Shown here: positions 50,696 to 59,529 of the stretch, in pieces
Position numbering within the stretch: position 1 is the stretch's first letter
Layout of the letters: every line of letters begins with the position of its first letter
Origin: Arthrobacter woluwensis
GTDB taxonomy: Bacteria > Actinomycetota > Actinomycetes > Actinomycetales > Micrococcaceae
Length of the DNA stretch: 64,000 nt
Assembly: GCF_900105345.1 (NCBI RefSeq)
Contig: NZ_FNSN01000003.1
Span: 496,001 to 560,000, forward strand
Reading direction: 5' to 3'
Program-made: the position numbers and the translations under genes
The notes under the pieces: model-generated
Told to the model about the DNA's origin: nothing
The model's database searches: none
What the model saw: only the letters and a program-made list of their open reading frames with translations

Positions 50696-52075
50696 TCAGG
50701 CGGCCTTGTCCTTCGCCGGGGCCTTGACCGGGATCAGGACCAGCAGGCCGGCCAGGAGCACCACCATGATGCCCAGGATCCCCCAGCGCTGGGCCTGACC
50801 CTCCGCGACATAGTGGGAGGCGACGGCGATGGAGATGGTGAAGAGCGTGGGCGCCAGGAAGGAGACGGCGCGGCCCGTCGTGGCGTAGAGGCCGAAGAGC
50901 TCGCCGACCTCGCCGTCGGGAGCGAGCCGTCCCAGGAAAGCCCGCGCGGAAGCCTGCGCCGGCCCCACGAAGAGACAGAGCAGCAGGCCGAACACCCAGA
51001 AGGTCAGCTTGCCGTGCCACTGCATGCCGAAGAAGGAATATTCGCTGTTGCCCAGGATCAGGATGGCCGTCCCCGCCACGAGGAGGCCCACCAGGGACAG
51101 CTCGATCACGCGCTTCGGCCCGATGCGGTCGTCCAGGAAGCCGCCCAGGATCGCCCCCGCAGCGGCCACCACGTTCCCGAAGACCGCGAAGAAGATGACG
51201 TCCTTGAGCTGGAACCCGAAGGTCCCTGCCGCGATCACGCCGCCGAAGGTGAACACCGCGGCGAGACCGTCCCGGAACACCGCGCTCGCCAGGAGGAAGT
51301 AGATGGTGTGCGGCGACCGCCGGAACAGGGCCCGGATCCGCCGGACGAGCACCACATAGGACTGCAGGAATCCCACCCGCGCCTCGCCCGGCTGAACCGG
51401 CGGTTCCGGGACCCGGAAGAACACCGGAAGCGCGAACACGCCGAACCACACTGCCGAGAAGAGCGCCACGAGGCGGATGTTGAGGGCGTCGTCGGTCGAC
51501 GCGCCGAACCAGTGGAACGCCGGCTGGACGAACAGCTGGAGCACCAGCAGCAGCGCCACGATCCCGCCCAGGTACCCGGCGGCCCAGCCGAAGCCGGAGA
51601 CCCTCCCGATGGTCGACGGGGTGGAGATCTGGGTCAGCATGGCGTTGTAGTTGACCCCCGCCAGTTCGAAGAACACGTGCCCCACGCTGATGAGGATCAC
51701 GCCGAGCAGGAGGTACTCGGGTTCGGGCCGCACGAAGAAGCACAGCGCCATGAGGATGACCACCACGGCGCTGTAGATGCCGAGCCAGAGCTTCCGCCGT
51801 CCGCCCGCATCCGCGCGCTGTCCCGTCACGGGGGCGAGCAAGGCGATCGCGAAGCCCGCGAGTCCGAAGCCGAGCCCCAGCACGCCGGACGCGTGGTCCT
51901 CGCCGCCGAATGCTTTGGACGTCAGGTAAACGGTGAAAACGAACGTCGTCATGACCGCGTTGAACGAGGCCGAACCCCAATCCCACGAGGCCCAGGCCAG
52001 GACCATGCCCCGCCGCCGTCCGGTCTCCTGCGACACGTGTTCGCTACCGGCGTTGTAAGTCGCTTCGGGGCTCAT
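50696..52075 (-). CDS. MFS transporter of the UMF1/Atg22-like group
   Basis: 459 aa, with WASWDWGSASFNAVMTTFVF in TM1, GQRADAGGRRKLWLGIYS after TM2 and GRVSGFGWAAGYLGGIVALL in the middle, patterns characteristic of the bacterial UMF1 (COG2270) relatives of vacuolar Atg22. About 12 helices. Divergent from the mrp operon. The group may export amino acids or sugars; specificity unknown here. Confidence 0.88.
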   Translation of the reverse strand: MSPEATYNAGSEHVSQETGRRRGMVLAWASWDWGSASFNAVMTTFVFTVYLTSKAFGGEDHASGVLGLGFGLAGFAIALLAPVTGQRADAGGRRKLWLGIYSAVVVILMALCFFVRPEPEYLLLGVILISVGHVFFELAGVNYNAMLTQISTPSTIGRVSGFGWAAGYLGGIVALLLVLQLFVQPAFHWFGASTDDALNIRLVALFSAVWFGVFALPVFFRVPEPPVQPGEARVGFLQSYVVLVRRIRALFRRSPHTIYFLLASAVFRDGLAAVFTFGGVIAAGTFGFQLKDVIFFAVFGNVVAAAGAILGGFLDDRIGPKRVIELSLVGLLVAGTAILILGNSEYSFFGMQWHGKLTFWVFGLLLCLFVGPAQASARAFLGRLAPDGEVGELFGLYATTGRAVSFLAPTLFTISIAVASHYVAEGQAQRWGILGIMVVLLAGLLVLIPVKAPAKDKAA

Positions 52076-52140
52076 AGCACGAATAGTAACGGGCGCCAGT
52101 TGCTAAAATGAGAAGACACCTGTTTAAGGAACCGCTCCGG

Positions 52141-55100
52141 ATGACAGGACTGCCCGCGGCCAGCAACACCGGAAGTGGTGATGACCACGTGACCCTAGTC
52201 CTCTGTTCCCTTTTCGCGCTTGCCGCGGTGGCTCCGCTGATCTTCAAGCGCCTGGGGCGGAACGCCTTCTACCTCCTGGCCGCGGCCCCTGCCGCCGCCT
52301 TCGTCTGGCTGCTCTTCCAGTACCCCGCCGCCTACGGCGCAGGCCTCGTGGAGCACTTCGACTGGATCCCGCAGCTCCAGCTGGACCTGACCTTCCGCAT
52401 GGATCCGCTGTCCTGGGTGATGTGCCTCCTGGTCCTCGGCGTGGGATCGCTCGTGCTCGCGTACTGCGCCCGCTACTTCAAAGCGGACGACGCCGATCTG
52501 GGCAGTTTCGGCGCCCAGCTCCTGGCCTTCGCGGGCGCCATGTTCGGGCTGGTCACCTCGGATGATCTCATCCTCATGTTCGTGTTCTGGGAACTGACCA
52601 CGATCCTGTCCTACCTCCTGATCGGGTACGCCCGGGCCCGCCTGTCCGCCCGGCGCTCCGCCCTCACGGCCCTGATCGTCACCACCGCCGGCGGTCTGAC
52701 CATGCTGATCGGCCTCCTCATGATGGCCCAGATCACCGGGACCAGCCGCGTCTCGACCCTCCTGGAGCGCGCCCCGGCCCTGCTGACGGGCGCGAACCGC
52801 GACGGCGCCGCGGCCGCCGCGCTGGGCGTCGCCGTCGTGCTGGTGCTGGTCGGCGCGATCACCAAGAGCGCGCTCTTCCCGTTCCACTTCTGGCTGCCCG
52901 GCGCGATGGCCGCGCCGACCCCGGTGAGCGCGTACCTCCATGCCGCGGCCATGGTGAAGGCCGGCATCTACCTCGTGGCGCGCCTGGCACCCGGGTTCTC
53001 GCAGGCCGACACCTGGCTTCCCGTGGTCCTCGGCCTGGGCCTGATCACCATGCTGGTGGGCGGGTACCGGGCGCTCCGCCAGACGGACATCAAGCTCATC
53101 CTGGCGTACGGCACAGTGTCGCAGCTCGGCTTCCTGACGATGGTGGTGGGCCTCGGCACCCCCGAAGCTGGACTCGCAGGCCTCGCCCTGCTCCTCGCGC
53201 ACGGCCTCTTCAAGGCCGCGCTGTTCCTGGTCGTGGGCATCATCGACCATCAGACGGGCACGCGCGACGTCCGCAAGCTCTCCGGGGTGTTCCGCTCCTC
53301 CCGGGCGCTCGGCGTCGTGGCCGTCCTGGCCGCGGCCTCCATGGCCGGCATCCCGCCGCTCGCCGGATTTGTGGCCAAGGAGAGCGTGTTCACGGCGTTC
53401 GTCGACTGGGCCACGGGTGAGACGTCGACGGCGCCGGGGCCCTGGGGCCCGGTGGTGCTGATCGGCATCGTGGTGGGATCTATACTCACGTTCGCATATT
53501 CCGCTCGGTTCATATGGGGGGCTTTCTCGACGAAGCCGGGCGTGCCGCCCACGCCGTTCAAGCCGATCCGCTTCTCCTTCCTCGCGTCGCCCGCGATCCT
53601 GGCCGCGCTCAGCCTCGTCTACGGCCTGTGGCCGGTGCCGGTGGATTCGTGGGTCCAGCCGTACGCGGCGCTCTTCCAGGAGACCGAGGAGCACATCGAG
53701 GAGGCGGCCTCCGCCGGCCACCTCGAGCTGTGGCACGGCTTCACGGCCGCGCTCGGCCTGACCGCCGTCACGTTCCTGGTCGGCACCCTGCTGGTGGTCG
53801 CGCGGGAGCGGGTCACCCGCTTCCAGGCAGCGATGCCGAAGGTCCCCGAGGCGGACCGGGTGTACCAGCACGTCATCGGCGGACTCGATGACACCGCTGT
53901 CTGGGTCACGGGCCGCACGCAGCGCGGTTCCCTGTTCTTCTACCTCGTGGTGATCCTCGCCGTCGCGGTGATCATGCCGTCCGTCACCCTGCTCTGGCAC
54001 GGCCAGGCGGTGCCGTCCAATCTGTACTGGATCGACCCCGGCTCCCCGTTCCAGTGGCTCATCGGCCTGGCGATCGTGATCGGCGCCTTCGGCGCGGTCC
54101 GCGCCGACAAGCGCTTCATGGCCGTCCTGTTCGTCTCCGTGACGGGCTATGGCATGGCGCTGATCTTCGCCTTGCAGGGAGCTCCCGACCTCGCGCTGAC
54201 CCAGATGCTCGTGGAGACGGTGGCCCTGGTGGCCTTCGTCCTGGCCATGCGCCGGCTTCCGCCGGAACTCCGGGACCGCACGGGCGGTCACTTCCGGGTG
54301 ATCCGCGTGATCCTGGGCCTGGCCTTCGGCGCCGCCATGGTGGTGTTCGCGCTCTTCGCCACGGATTCCCGGGTGGCGACGCCCATCTCGCTCGACTTCC
54401 CGAAGCTCGCCTACGAACAGGGCGGCGGACTCAACGTGGTCAACGTGACGCTCGTGGACCTGCGCGCCTGGGACACCTTCGGCGAGATCTCGGTGCTGGC
54501 GCTGGCCGCAACCGGCGTCGCCAGCCTGATCTTCGTCCGGAACATCGGCAACAGCCTCGGCCGCAGCGCCGGGGTGGAGACGGGCAGTGTCGGGCGGGTG
54601 CGCGTCCAGGCGGAAGGCTCCGCGGAGGCCGCGGCGCTGGCCACGGCCCGGAAGTTCGGGGCGCCGCCCCGCGCCAAGACCGGCGTGGCCCTGCGGAACC
54701 CGTGGATCGTGGCGGGCCGGACCCTGGCGCCGGAACGCCGCTCCATCCTGTTCGAGGTGGTCACGCGGCTCATCTTCCACACCATGGTGGTGCTCTCCGT
54801 GTATCTGCTGTTCGCGGGGCACAATCTCCCGGGCGGCGGGTTCGCCGGCGGCCTGATGGCCGGCATGGCCCTGACCATCCGGTACCTGGCGGGCGGTCGC
54901 TTCGAGCTCGCGGAGGCTCTCCGGATGAGTCCGGGTCTCGTGCTCGGCATCGGCCTCGCGCTGGCCGCCGTGTCAGGGCTCGCCCCGCTTCTGCTGGGCG
55001 GGAACGTGTTCCAGAGCGCCATCGTCCACTTCAGCCTGCCCGTGGTGGGCGACGTGAAATTCGTGACGAGCACCTTCTTCGACATCGGGGTGTATCTCGT

Positions 55101-55191
55101 GGTCATCGGCCTGGTGCTGGACGTGCTGAGGGGCTTCGGCGCCCAGATCGATGTCGAACTCGAGGAGGAAAGCGAGGTGGCGGCACGATGA
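52141..55191 (+). CDS. mrpA: Na+/H+ antiporter subunit MrpA with fused MrpB domain
   Basis: 1016 aa from ATG 52141 (AAGGAA 9 nt before). The ATG at 52108 overlaps a TAAAAT -10 box and is unlikely; GTG 52189 is a possible shorter start. NuoL/Ndh5-like domain with DDLILMFVFWELTTILSYLL and FHFWLPGAMAAPTPVSAYLH (proton-channel Lys/Glu residues). The C-terminal part (from about residue 865, FHTMVVLSVYLLFAGHNLPG) is the MrpB (MnhB) domain, so no separate mrpB exists. Part of a multi-subunit antiporter for Na+/K+ expulsion and alkaline pH homeostasis. Confidence 0.93.
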   Translation: MTGLPAASNTGSGDDHVTLVLCSLFALAAVAPLIFKRLGRNAFYLLAAAPAAAFVWLLFQYPAAYGAGLVEHFDWIPQLQLDLTFRMDPLSWVMCLLVLGVGSLVLAYCARYFKADDADLGSFGAQLLAFAGAMFGLVTSDDLILMFVFWELTTILSYLLIGYARARLSARRSALTALIVTTAGGLTMLIGLLMMAQITGTSRVSTLLERAPALLTGANRDGAAAAALGVAVVLVLVGAITKSALFPFHFWLPGAMAAPTPVSAYLHAAAMVKAGIYLVARLAPGFSQADTWLPVVLGLGLITMLVGGYRALRQTDIKLILAYGTVSQLGFLTMVVGLGTPEAGLAGLALLLAHGLFKAALFLVVGIIDHQTGTRDVRKLSGVFRSSRALGVVAVLAAASMAGIPPLAGFVAKESVFTAFVDWATGETSTAPGPWGPVVLIGIVVGSILTFAYSARFIWGAFSTKPGVPPTPFKPIRFSFLASPAILAALSLVYGLWPVPVDSWVQPYAALFQETEEHIEEAASAGHLELWHGFTAALGLTAVTFLVGTLLVVARERVTRFQAAMPKVPEADRVYQHVIGGLDDTAVWVTGRTQRGSLFFYLVVILAVAVIMPSVTLLWHGQAVPSNLYWIDPGSPFQWLIGLAIVIGAFGAVRADKRFMAVLFVSVTGYGMALIFALQGAPDLALTQMLVETVALVAFVLAMRRLPPELRDRTGGHFRVIRVILGLAFGAAMVVFALFATDSRVATPISLDFPKLAYEQGGGLNVVNVTLVDLRAWDTFGEISVLALAATGVASLIFVRNIGNSLGRSAGVETGSVGRVRVQAEGSAEAAALATARKFGAPPRAKTGVALRNPWIVAGRTLAPERRSILFEVVTRLIFHTMVVLSVYLLFAGHNLPGGGFAGGLMAGMALTIRYLAGGRFELAEALRMSPGLVLGIGLALAAVSGLAPLLLGGNVFQSAIVHFSLPVVGDVKFVTSTFFDIGVYLVVIGLVLDVLRGFGAQIDVELEEESEVAAR

Positions 55192-55961
55192 GCGCCAATA
55201 TGACCCTCCTGGTGATCATGGGGATCCTGTACGCGTGCGGCATCTACCTCCTGCTGGAGCGCAGCCTCACCCGCGTCACGCTCGGCCTCATGCTTCTGGC
55301 CAACGCCACCAATCTGCTGATCCTGGTGACGGGCGGGTACGCGGGCCTGGCGCCGCTCTTCGTCAAGGGCACCGACCCGCACGACTACAACGACCCTCTC
55401 CCGCAGGCCCTCATCCTGACCTCGATCGTCATCAGCTTCGCGGTCACGGCGTTCATGCTCGGCATCATCTACCGCACATGGGTCCTGGGCCGCCAGGACG
55501 TCATCGCGGACGACACGGAAGACCAGAGAGTGGCCAACACGCCCAGCTTCGACGCCGAGGACGACGCCGTCATCCCGGACGAGACCACCGAGTTCCCGCT
55601 CACGGCCGACGACGACGCCCAGCACGGCGCGGTCCTCGCCGCCGTGGGCGCGGCCACCCACGCCCACGGCGCCGCTCGCAGCGACGGCTCCGCGGGGGAG
55701 GGCGACGGGAACGCCGAGGGCTCCAGCAGCTCCACCGGCTCGGACAGCTCCGAGGGCACCCGCTCCACGGCGTCCAGTGCGGGGGCCGCCCTGGCGGACG
55801 GCGTGGGCACCGAAACCCGCTCCGCCGACGGTGGGACCCGCGGTCCCGCAGCCGACGGCGCCGGCCCGCAGCCCGGCGTCGAGCCCCAGGAAGGCTGGAA
55901 CCACCGCGCCGACCCTGAAGCCGACCATGGACAGCACCCCGAGGAAGGAGGGCGGGCATGA
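55188..55961 (+). CDS. mrpC: Na+/H+ antiporter subunit MrpC with long acidic tail
   Basis: 257 aa, overlapping mrpA by 4 nt. Residues 1-110 are the NuoK-like three-helix MrpC (LLLERSLTRVTLGLMLLANA, NDPLPQALILTSIVISFAVT). Residues 115-257 form an acidic Ser/Gly/Asp-rich disordered tail (DDTEDQRVANTPSFDAEDDA and on), more than doubling the family's usual 110-125 residues. The tail faces the cytoplasm or exterior depending on topology and has no recognised domain. Rest of the chain is normal. Confidence 0.92.
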   Translation: MSANMTLLVIMGILYACGIYLLLERSLTRVTLGLMLLANATNLLILVTGGYAGLAPLFVKGTDPHDYNDPLPQALILTSIVISFAVTAFMLGIIYRTWVLGRQDVIADDTEDQRVANTPSFDAEDDAVIPDETTEFPLTADDDAQHGAVLAAVGAATHAHGAARSDGSAGEGDGNAEGSSSSTGSDSSEGTRSTASSAGAALADGVGTETRSADGGTRGPAADGAGPQPGVEPQEGWNHRADPEADHGQHPEEGGRA

Positions 55962-57589
55962 GTGTCAATCTCGCGTACCTGGCCCCCTTGGCCGTTCTGC
56001 TGCCGATCCTGGGCGCGGCCGTGGCGTTCACGCTCGTCCGGCACCCTCGGGCGCAGCGCACCGTCAGCGTCTCGGTCCTCTCCCTGACGCTGCTCCTCGA
56101 GTGCTTCCTCCTGGCCTCCAGCTGGGACGGTGGCACCACGGCCGTGCGGCTGGGGCACTGGTTCCCGCCGTTCGGCATCGTCATGGTGGTGGACGCGTTC
56201 TCGTCGCTGATGCTCGTGGTCTCCTCGGCCGTGAGCCTCTGCGTGCTCCTGTACGCCTCGGCTCAGGGCGCCAGTGAATCCGGTTACGACGGCCCGGTGT
56301 CGATCTTCCACCCGAGCTACCTGATCCTGATCGCGGGCGTGTCCAACGCGTTCCTCTCGGGCGATCTGTTCAACCTCTACGTGGGCTTCGAAATCCTGCT
56401 CACCGCGAGTTACGTGCTCATGACCCTTGGCGGGACCGAGGCGCGCATCCGGGCCGGCGTCACCTACGTGGTGGTGTCCGTGGTGTCCTCGCTCCTCTTC
56501 CTGATCGCGATCGGGATGATCTACGCGGCCACCGGAACCGTCAACATGGCGGACCTGGCCGTGAAGCTCGCGCAGCTCGACCCCGGCATACAGACTTTGC
56601 TGCACGTCATGCTGCTCGTGGCGTTCGGCATCAAGGCGGCTGTGTTCCCGCTGTCCTTCTGGCTCCCCGACTCGTATCCGACGGCCCCTGCGCCGGTCAC
56701 CGCGGTGTTCGCGGGCCTGCTCACGAAGGTCGGCGTCTACGCGATGGTCAGGACCGAGACGCTCCTGTTCCCGGGCGACACCCTCAACCAGCCCCTCATG
56801 GTGGTCGCGCTGCTGACCATGGTGGTCGGCATCCTGGGCGCGGTCGCGCAGAACGACATCAAACGTCTCCTGTCCTTCACCCTCGTCTCCCACATCGGGT
56901 ACATGGTGTTCGGGCTGGCCCTGAGCTCCACCGCGGGGCTGGGCGCCGCCGTCTTCTACGTGGCGCACCACATCACCATCCAGACCTCGCTCTTCCTGGT
57001 GGCGGGGCTGGTGGAACTCCGGGCGGGCAGCTCATCCCTCGACCGCCTCGGCGGTCTGGGCAAGCTGTCCCCACTCCTGGCCGTGCTCTTCTTCATCCCG
57101 GCGATGAACCTGGCCGGCATCCCGCCGTTCTCCGGCTTCCTGGGCAAGCTGGGCCTGCTTCAGGCGGGCGTCGCGCAGGGGACCGTGCTCGCCGTGATCC
57201 TCGTGGTGGGTGGCGTCTTCGCCTCGCTGCTGACACTGCTGGCGATCGCCCGCGTGTGGAACCGCGCCTTCTGGCGCACGACCGACGACGCCGAGGACCC
57301 GGAGCCCGAGCTCCTCACCACGGGCGCTGCGGCACGGCGCCTCATGCCGCGCGGTATGGTCGCCCCGACGGCGGCACTCGTGGTCCTGGGGGTGGCCCTG
57401 ACGGTGTTCGCCGGTCCGCTCTTCGGGCTCGCGGACCGCTCCGCCGCCCAGATGCTGGACCGCAGTTCCTACATCCACGCGGTGCTCGGCCCGGACGTGG
57501 CGGTGCCGCCCCTGGAGGCGCCGCCGTCGTCCGCCGAGTCCCCGGCCACTGACAGCCCATCCGCTGACACCTCGGGAGGTGCACGATGA
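55958..57589 (+). CDS. mrpD: Na+/H+ antiporter subunit MrpD
   Basis: 543 aa, 14 helices. NuoM/N-like: GDLFNLYVGFEILLTASYVL, FPLSFWLPDSYPTAPAPVTA, GLLTKVGVYAMVR with the channel Lys, and VGILGAVAQNDIKRLLSFTL. A low-complexity tail (PPSSAESPATDSPSADTS) follows. Overlaps mrpC and mrpE by 4 nt each. Proton-translocating subunit. Confidence 0.94.
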   Translation: MSVNLAYLAPLAVLLPILGAAVAFTLVRHPRAQRTVSVSVLSLTLLLECFLLASSWDGGTTAVRLGHWFPPFGIVMVVDAFSSLMLVVSSAVSLCVLLYASAQGASESGYDGPVSIFHPSYLILIAGVSNAFLSGDLFNLYVGFEILLTASYVLMTLGGTEARIRAGVTYVVVSVVSSLLFLIAIGMIYAATGTVNMADLAVKLAQLDPGIQTLLHVMLLVAFGIKAAVFPLSFWLPDSYPTAPAPVTAVFAGLLTKVGVYAMVRTETLLFPGDTLNQPLMVVALLTMVVGILGAVAQNDIKRLLSFTLVSHIGYMVFGLALSSTAGLGAAVFYVAHHITIQTSLFLVAGLVELRAGSSSLDRLGGLGKLSPLLAVLFFIPAMNLAGIPPFSGFLGKLGLLQAGVAQGTVLAVILVVGGVFASLLTLLAIARVWNRAFWRTTDDAEDPEPELLTTGAAARRLMPRGMVAPTAALVVLGVALTVFAGPLFGLADRSAAQMLDRSSYIHAVLGPDVAVPPLEAPPSSAESPATDSPSADTSGGAR

Positions 57590-58149
57590 GTCTCCACCGC
57601 CGCAAGATCCGCTTCCTGCAGGAGCTGCCCCTGCTCATCTGGCTGATGCTGGTGTGGGCCATGCTCTGGCAGGACTTCAGCCCCGGGACGCTGCTCTTCG
57701 GGGCGCTCCTGGCCATCGCCGTGACGCGGGTGTTCTACCTGCCGCCGGTGCAGCTGAGCGGTCGCTTCAACGTGTTCCACGCGATCGCGTTCGGCATCGA
57801 GGTGCTGGCACGCATGGCGTGGGCGTCCCTCCAGGTCAGCCTGGTGGCGGTCTTCCAGGGTCCGAACGTGCGGAACGCGGTGCTGAGCGTGCCGCTGCGC
57901 AGCCACTCGGACCTCATCCTGACCGCGGTGGGACACGTCAGCTCCTGGATCCCCGGGTCCATGGTGGTGGAGGTCGACCGCTCCACGTCGACCCTGTACC
58001 TGCACGCGCTGGACGTGCACACCGAGGCCGACGCCGAGAAGGTGCGCGCCGGGGTGCGGCGCATCGAGGCGAAGCTCATCGAGGTCATGGGCTCGCGCGA
58101 GGAACTGAAACGACTGCGGGCCGAACGGACCGGGGAGGTGACGGCATGA
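57586..58149 (+). CDS. mrpE: Na+/H+ antiporter subunit MrpE
   Basis: 187 aa. Two N-terminal helices (LPLLIWLMLVWAMLWQDFSP) and the MrpE cytoplasmic domain with NVRNAVLSVPLRSHSDLILT, HVSSWIPGSMVVEVD and LYLHALDV. 4-nt overlap with mrpD and mrpF. Confidence 0.93.
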   Translation: MSLHRRKIRFLQELPLLIWLMLVWAMLWQDFSPGTLLFGALLAIAVTRVFYLPPVQLSGRFNVFHAIAFGIEVLARMAWASLQVSLVAVFQGPNVRNAVLSVPLRSHSDLILTAVGHVSSWIPGSMVVEVDRSTSTLYLHALDVHTEADAEKVRAGVRRIEAKLIEVMGSREELKRLRAERTGEVTA

Positions 58150-58430
58150 TCAACCCGGTCTTCGTGACGGTGGCCGTCGTGGCGCTGGGGCTCGCCTCCG
58201 CCGCGGCCATCTACCGCATCGCCAAGGGCCCGTCCCTGCTGGACCGCGTGCTCGCCACGGATGTGCTGCTGAGCATCGTGATCACCGCCCTGTGCATCGA
58301 CATGGCCGTGCACCGGCACCTGAACAATCTGATCCTGGTGATCTCGCTGACCGTGGTGGGCTTCATCGGTTCCGTGACCGTCGCACGCTTCGTGCAGGAC
58401 CGCCGTGAGGAGCCCCGCGATGACCGCTGA
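58146..58430 (+). CDS. mrpF: Na+/H+ antiporter subunit MrpF
   Basis: 94 aa, three helices: VFVTVAVVALGLASAAAIYR, then RIAKGPSLLDRVLATDVLLS with the conserved GPsllDRvlA signature, and VISLTVVGFIGSVTVARFV. ATG overlaps the mrpE stop by 4 nt; its own last codons overlap mrpG by 11 nt. Confidence 0.93.
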   Translation: MINPVFVTVAVVALGLASAAAIYRIAKGPSLLDRVLATDVLLSIVITALCIDMAVHRHLNNLILVISLTVVGFIGSVTVARFVQDRREEPRDDR

Positions 58431-58812
58431 CGGGAACAGCATCGACTGGAACAGCGTGGTCGACATCCTGAGTGGTGTGGCCCTGACCTTCGGCGCGCTG
58501 CTGAGCCTGGGCGCCGCCGTGGGCATGGTCCGCTTCCCGGACCTCATGAGCCGCATGCACGCCGCCAGCAAGCCGCAGGTCCTGGGTCTGCTGCTCGTCC
58601 TCGTGGCACTGGGGCTCCAGATGAGGAGCTGGGTGGTCTGGCCCGTGCTCCTGCTCGCCTGGCTCTTCCAGCTGCTGACGGTGCCGATCTCGGCTCACAT
58701 GGTCAGCCGTGCCGGCTACCGCACCAAGCACCGTCACCCGGAGCTGCTGACGGAGGACGATCTCGCCGCCGTCGTGTCCCAGGCCGCGGAGGAGCGGAAG
58801 ACGCAGGACTGA
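58420..58812 (+). CDS. mrpG: Na+/H+ antiporter subunit MrpG
   Basis: 130 aa from ATG 58420 (GAGGAG 7 nt before). Three helices with GALLSLGAAVGMVRFPDLMS and RMHAASKPQVLGLLLVLVAL, the MrpG signature, and a charged C-terminus of about 35 residues (HRHPELLTEDDLAAVVSQAA). Closes the mrp operon. Confidence 0.93.
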   Translation: MTADGNSIDWNSVVDILSGVALTFGALLSLGAAVGMVRFPDLMSRMHAASKPQVLGLLLVLVALGLQMRSWVVWPVLLLAWLFQLLTVPISAHMVSRAGYRTKHRHPELLTEDDLAAVVSQAAEERKTQD

Positions 58813-58837
58813 CCGTCCCTTCCCTCAGGGGACGCCC

Positions 58838-59437
58838 TCAGGCGGGGGCCGCGCCCAGGGCGGCTGCGGCGTCGCGCATGGCCTGTTCCGCCGTGGCCAC
58901 GGTGATGAGGCTGTTCCCCGCCGTGATGTGCAGGCCGTACGCGTCTTCCAGCGCGACGAGGTTCATGGCCAGGGTCTCGGCGGGCAGGCGGAGGGTGAAG
59001 TCCCCGCTCGCCGCGCCGCCCTCCAGGACGCCCCGGTAGGTCCGGAGCTGGCGCCGGTACATGGTCTCGACCAGTTCATGGTGCAGCGCGGAGTTCCCCG
59101 CGAGGACGTCGAATTCGTAGAGCAGGCGCATGAGGGCGTCGTCCGGGCCGCTCGGAAGGCCGTGCCGGATGGCTGCCGCGAGACGGGCGGCGGCCGTGGG
59201 CAGACCGGCCACGATCTCGTCCCGGGCGTCGCAGAACCGAGCGACGCCGGCGCGGTGCGCCTCCACCAGCAGCTCGTCCAGATCCTCGTAGTAGTAGAGG
59301 ACGGCGCCCCTGGTCAGGCCGGCTTTCGCGGCGACGTCGGTCATCGAGATGGAGCGCAGCCCGCGCTCCGACGCCGCCTCCAGTGCAGCGGCCACGAGCT
59401 TCTCGCGTCGTGCAGTCTGGTTGCTCGGCCTCGCCAT
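58838..59437 (-). CDS. TetR-family transcriptional regulator
   Basis: 199 aa. The helix-turn-helix is at about 10-55 (LVAAALEAASERGLRSISMT, DVAAKAGLTRGAVLYYYEDL). The remainder is the helical ligand-binding domain. Divergent from the amidohydrolase gene. TTTGAC-N6-GTCAAA at 59481-59498, 44 nt from its start, is the probable operator. Confidence 0.93.
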   Translation of the reverse strand: MARPSNQTARREKLVAAALEAASERGLRSISMTDVAAKAGLTRGAVLYYYEDLDELLVEAHRAGVARFCDARDEIVAGLPTAAARLAAAIRHGLPSGPDDALMRLLYEFDVLAGNSALHHELVETMYRRQLRTYRGVLEGGAASGDFTLRLPAETLAMNLVALEDAYGLHITAGNSLITVATAEQAMRDAAAALGAAPA

Positions 59438-59480
59438 GCCTTGACGTTAGCAGAGCGCCGGTGCTTCACTGAGAGAGTTA

Positions 59481-59498
59481 TTTGACGTTGATGTCAAA
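59481..59498. promoter_or_regulatory. TetR operator candidate
   Basis: TTTGAC and GTCAAA separated by 6 nt, a perfect inverted repeat in the divergent region; positioned to govern both the TetR gene and the amidohydrolase. Confidence 0.7.
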
Positions 59499-59529
59499 GA
59501 ATTCTTCTGACTCCCGACAGGACCCCGCC

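Noticed and set aside
52195-54822. 875-codon open frame antisense to mrpA
   Set aside because: Same GC artefact; the protein is His/Gln/Glu/Arg/Gly low complexity and mrpA is unambiguous.
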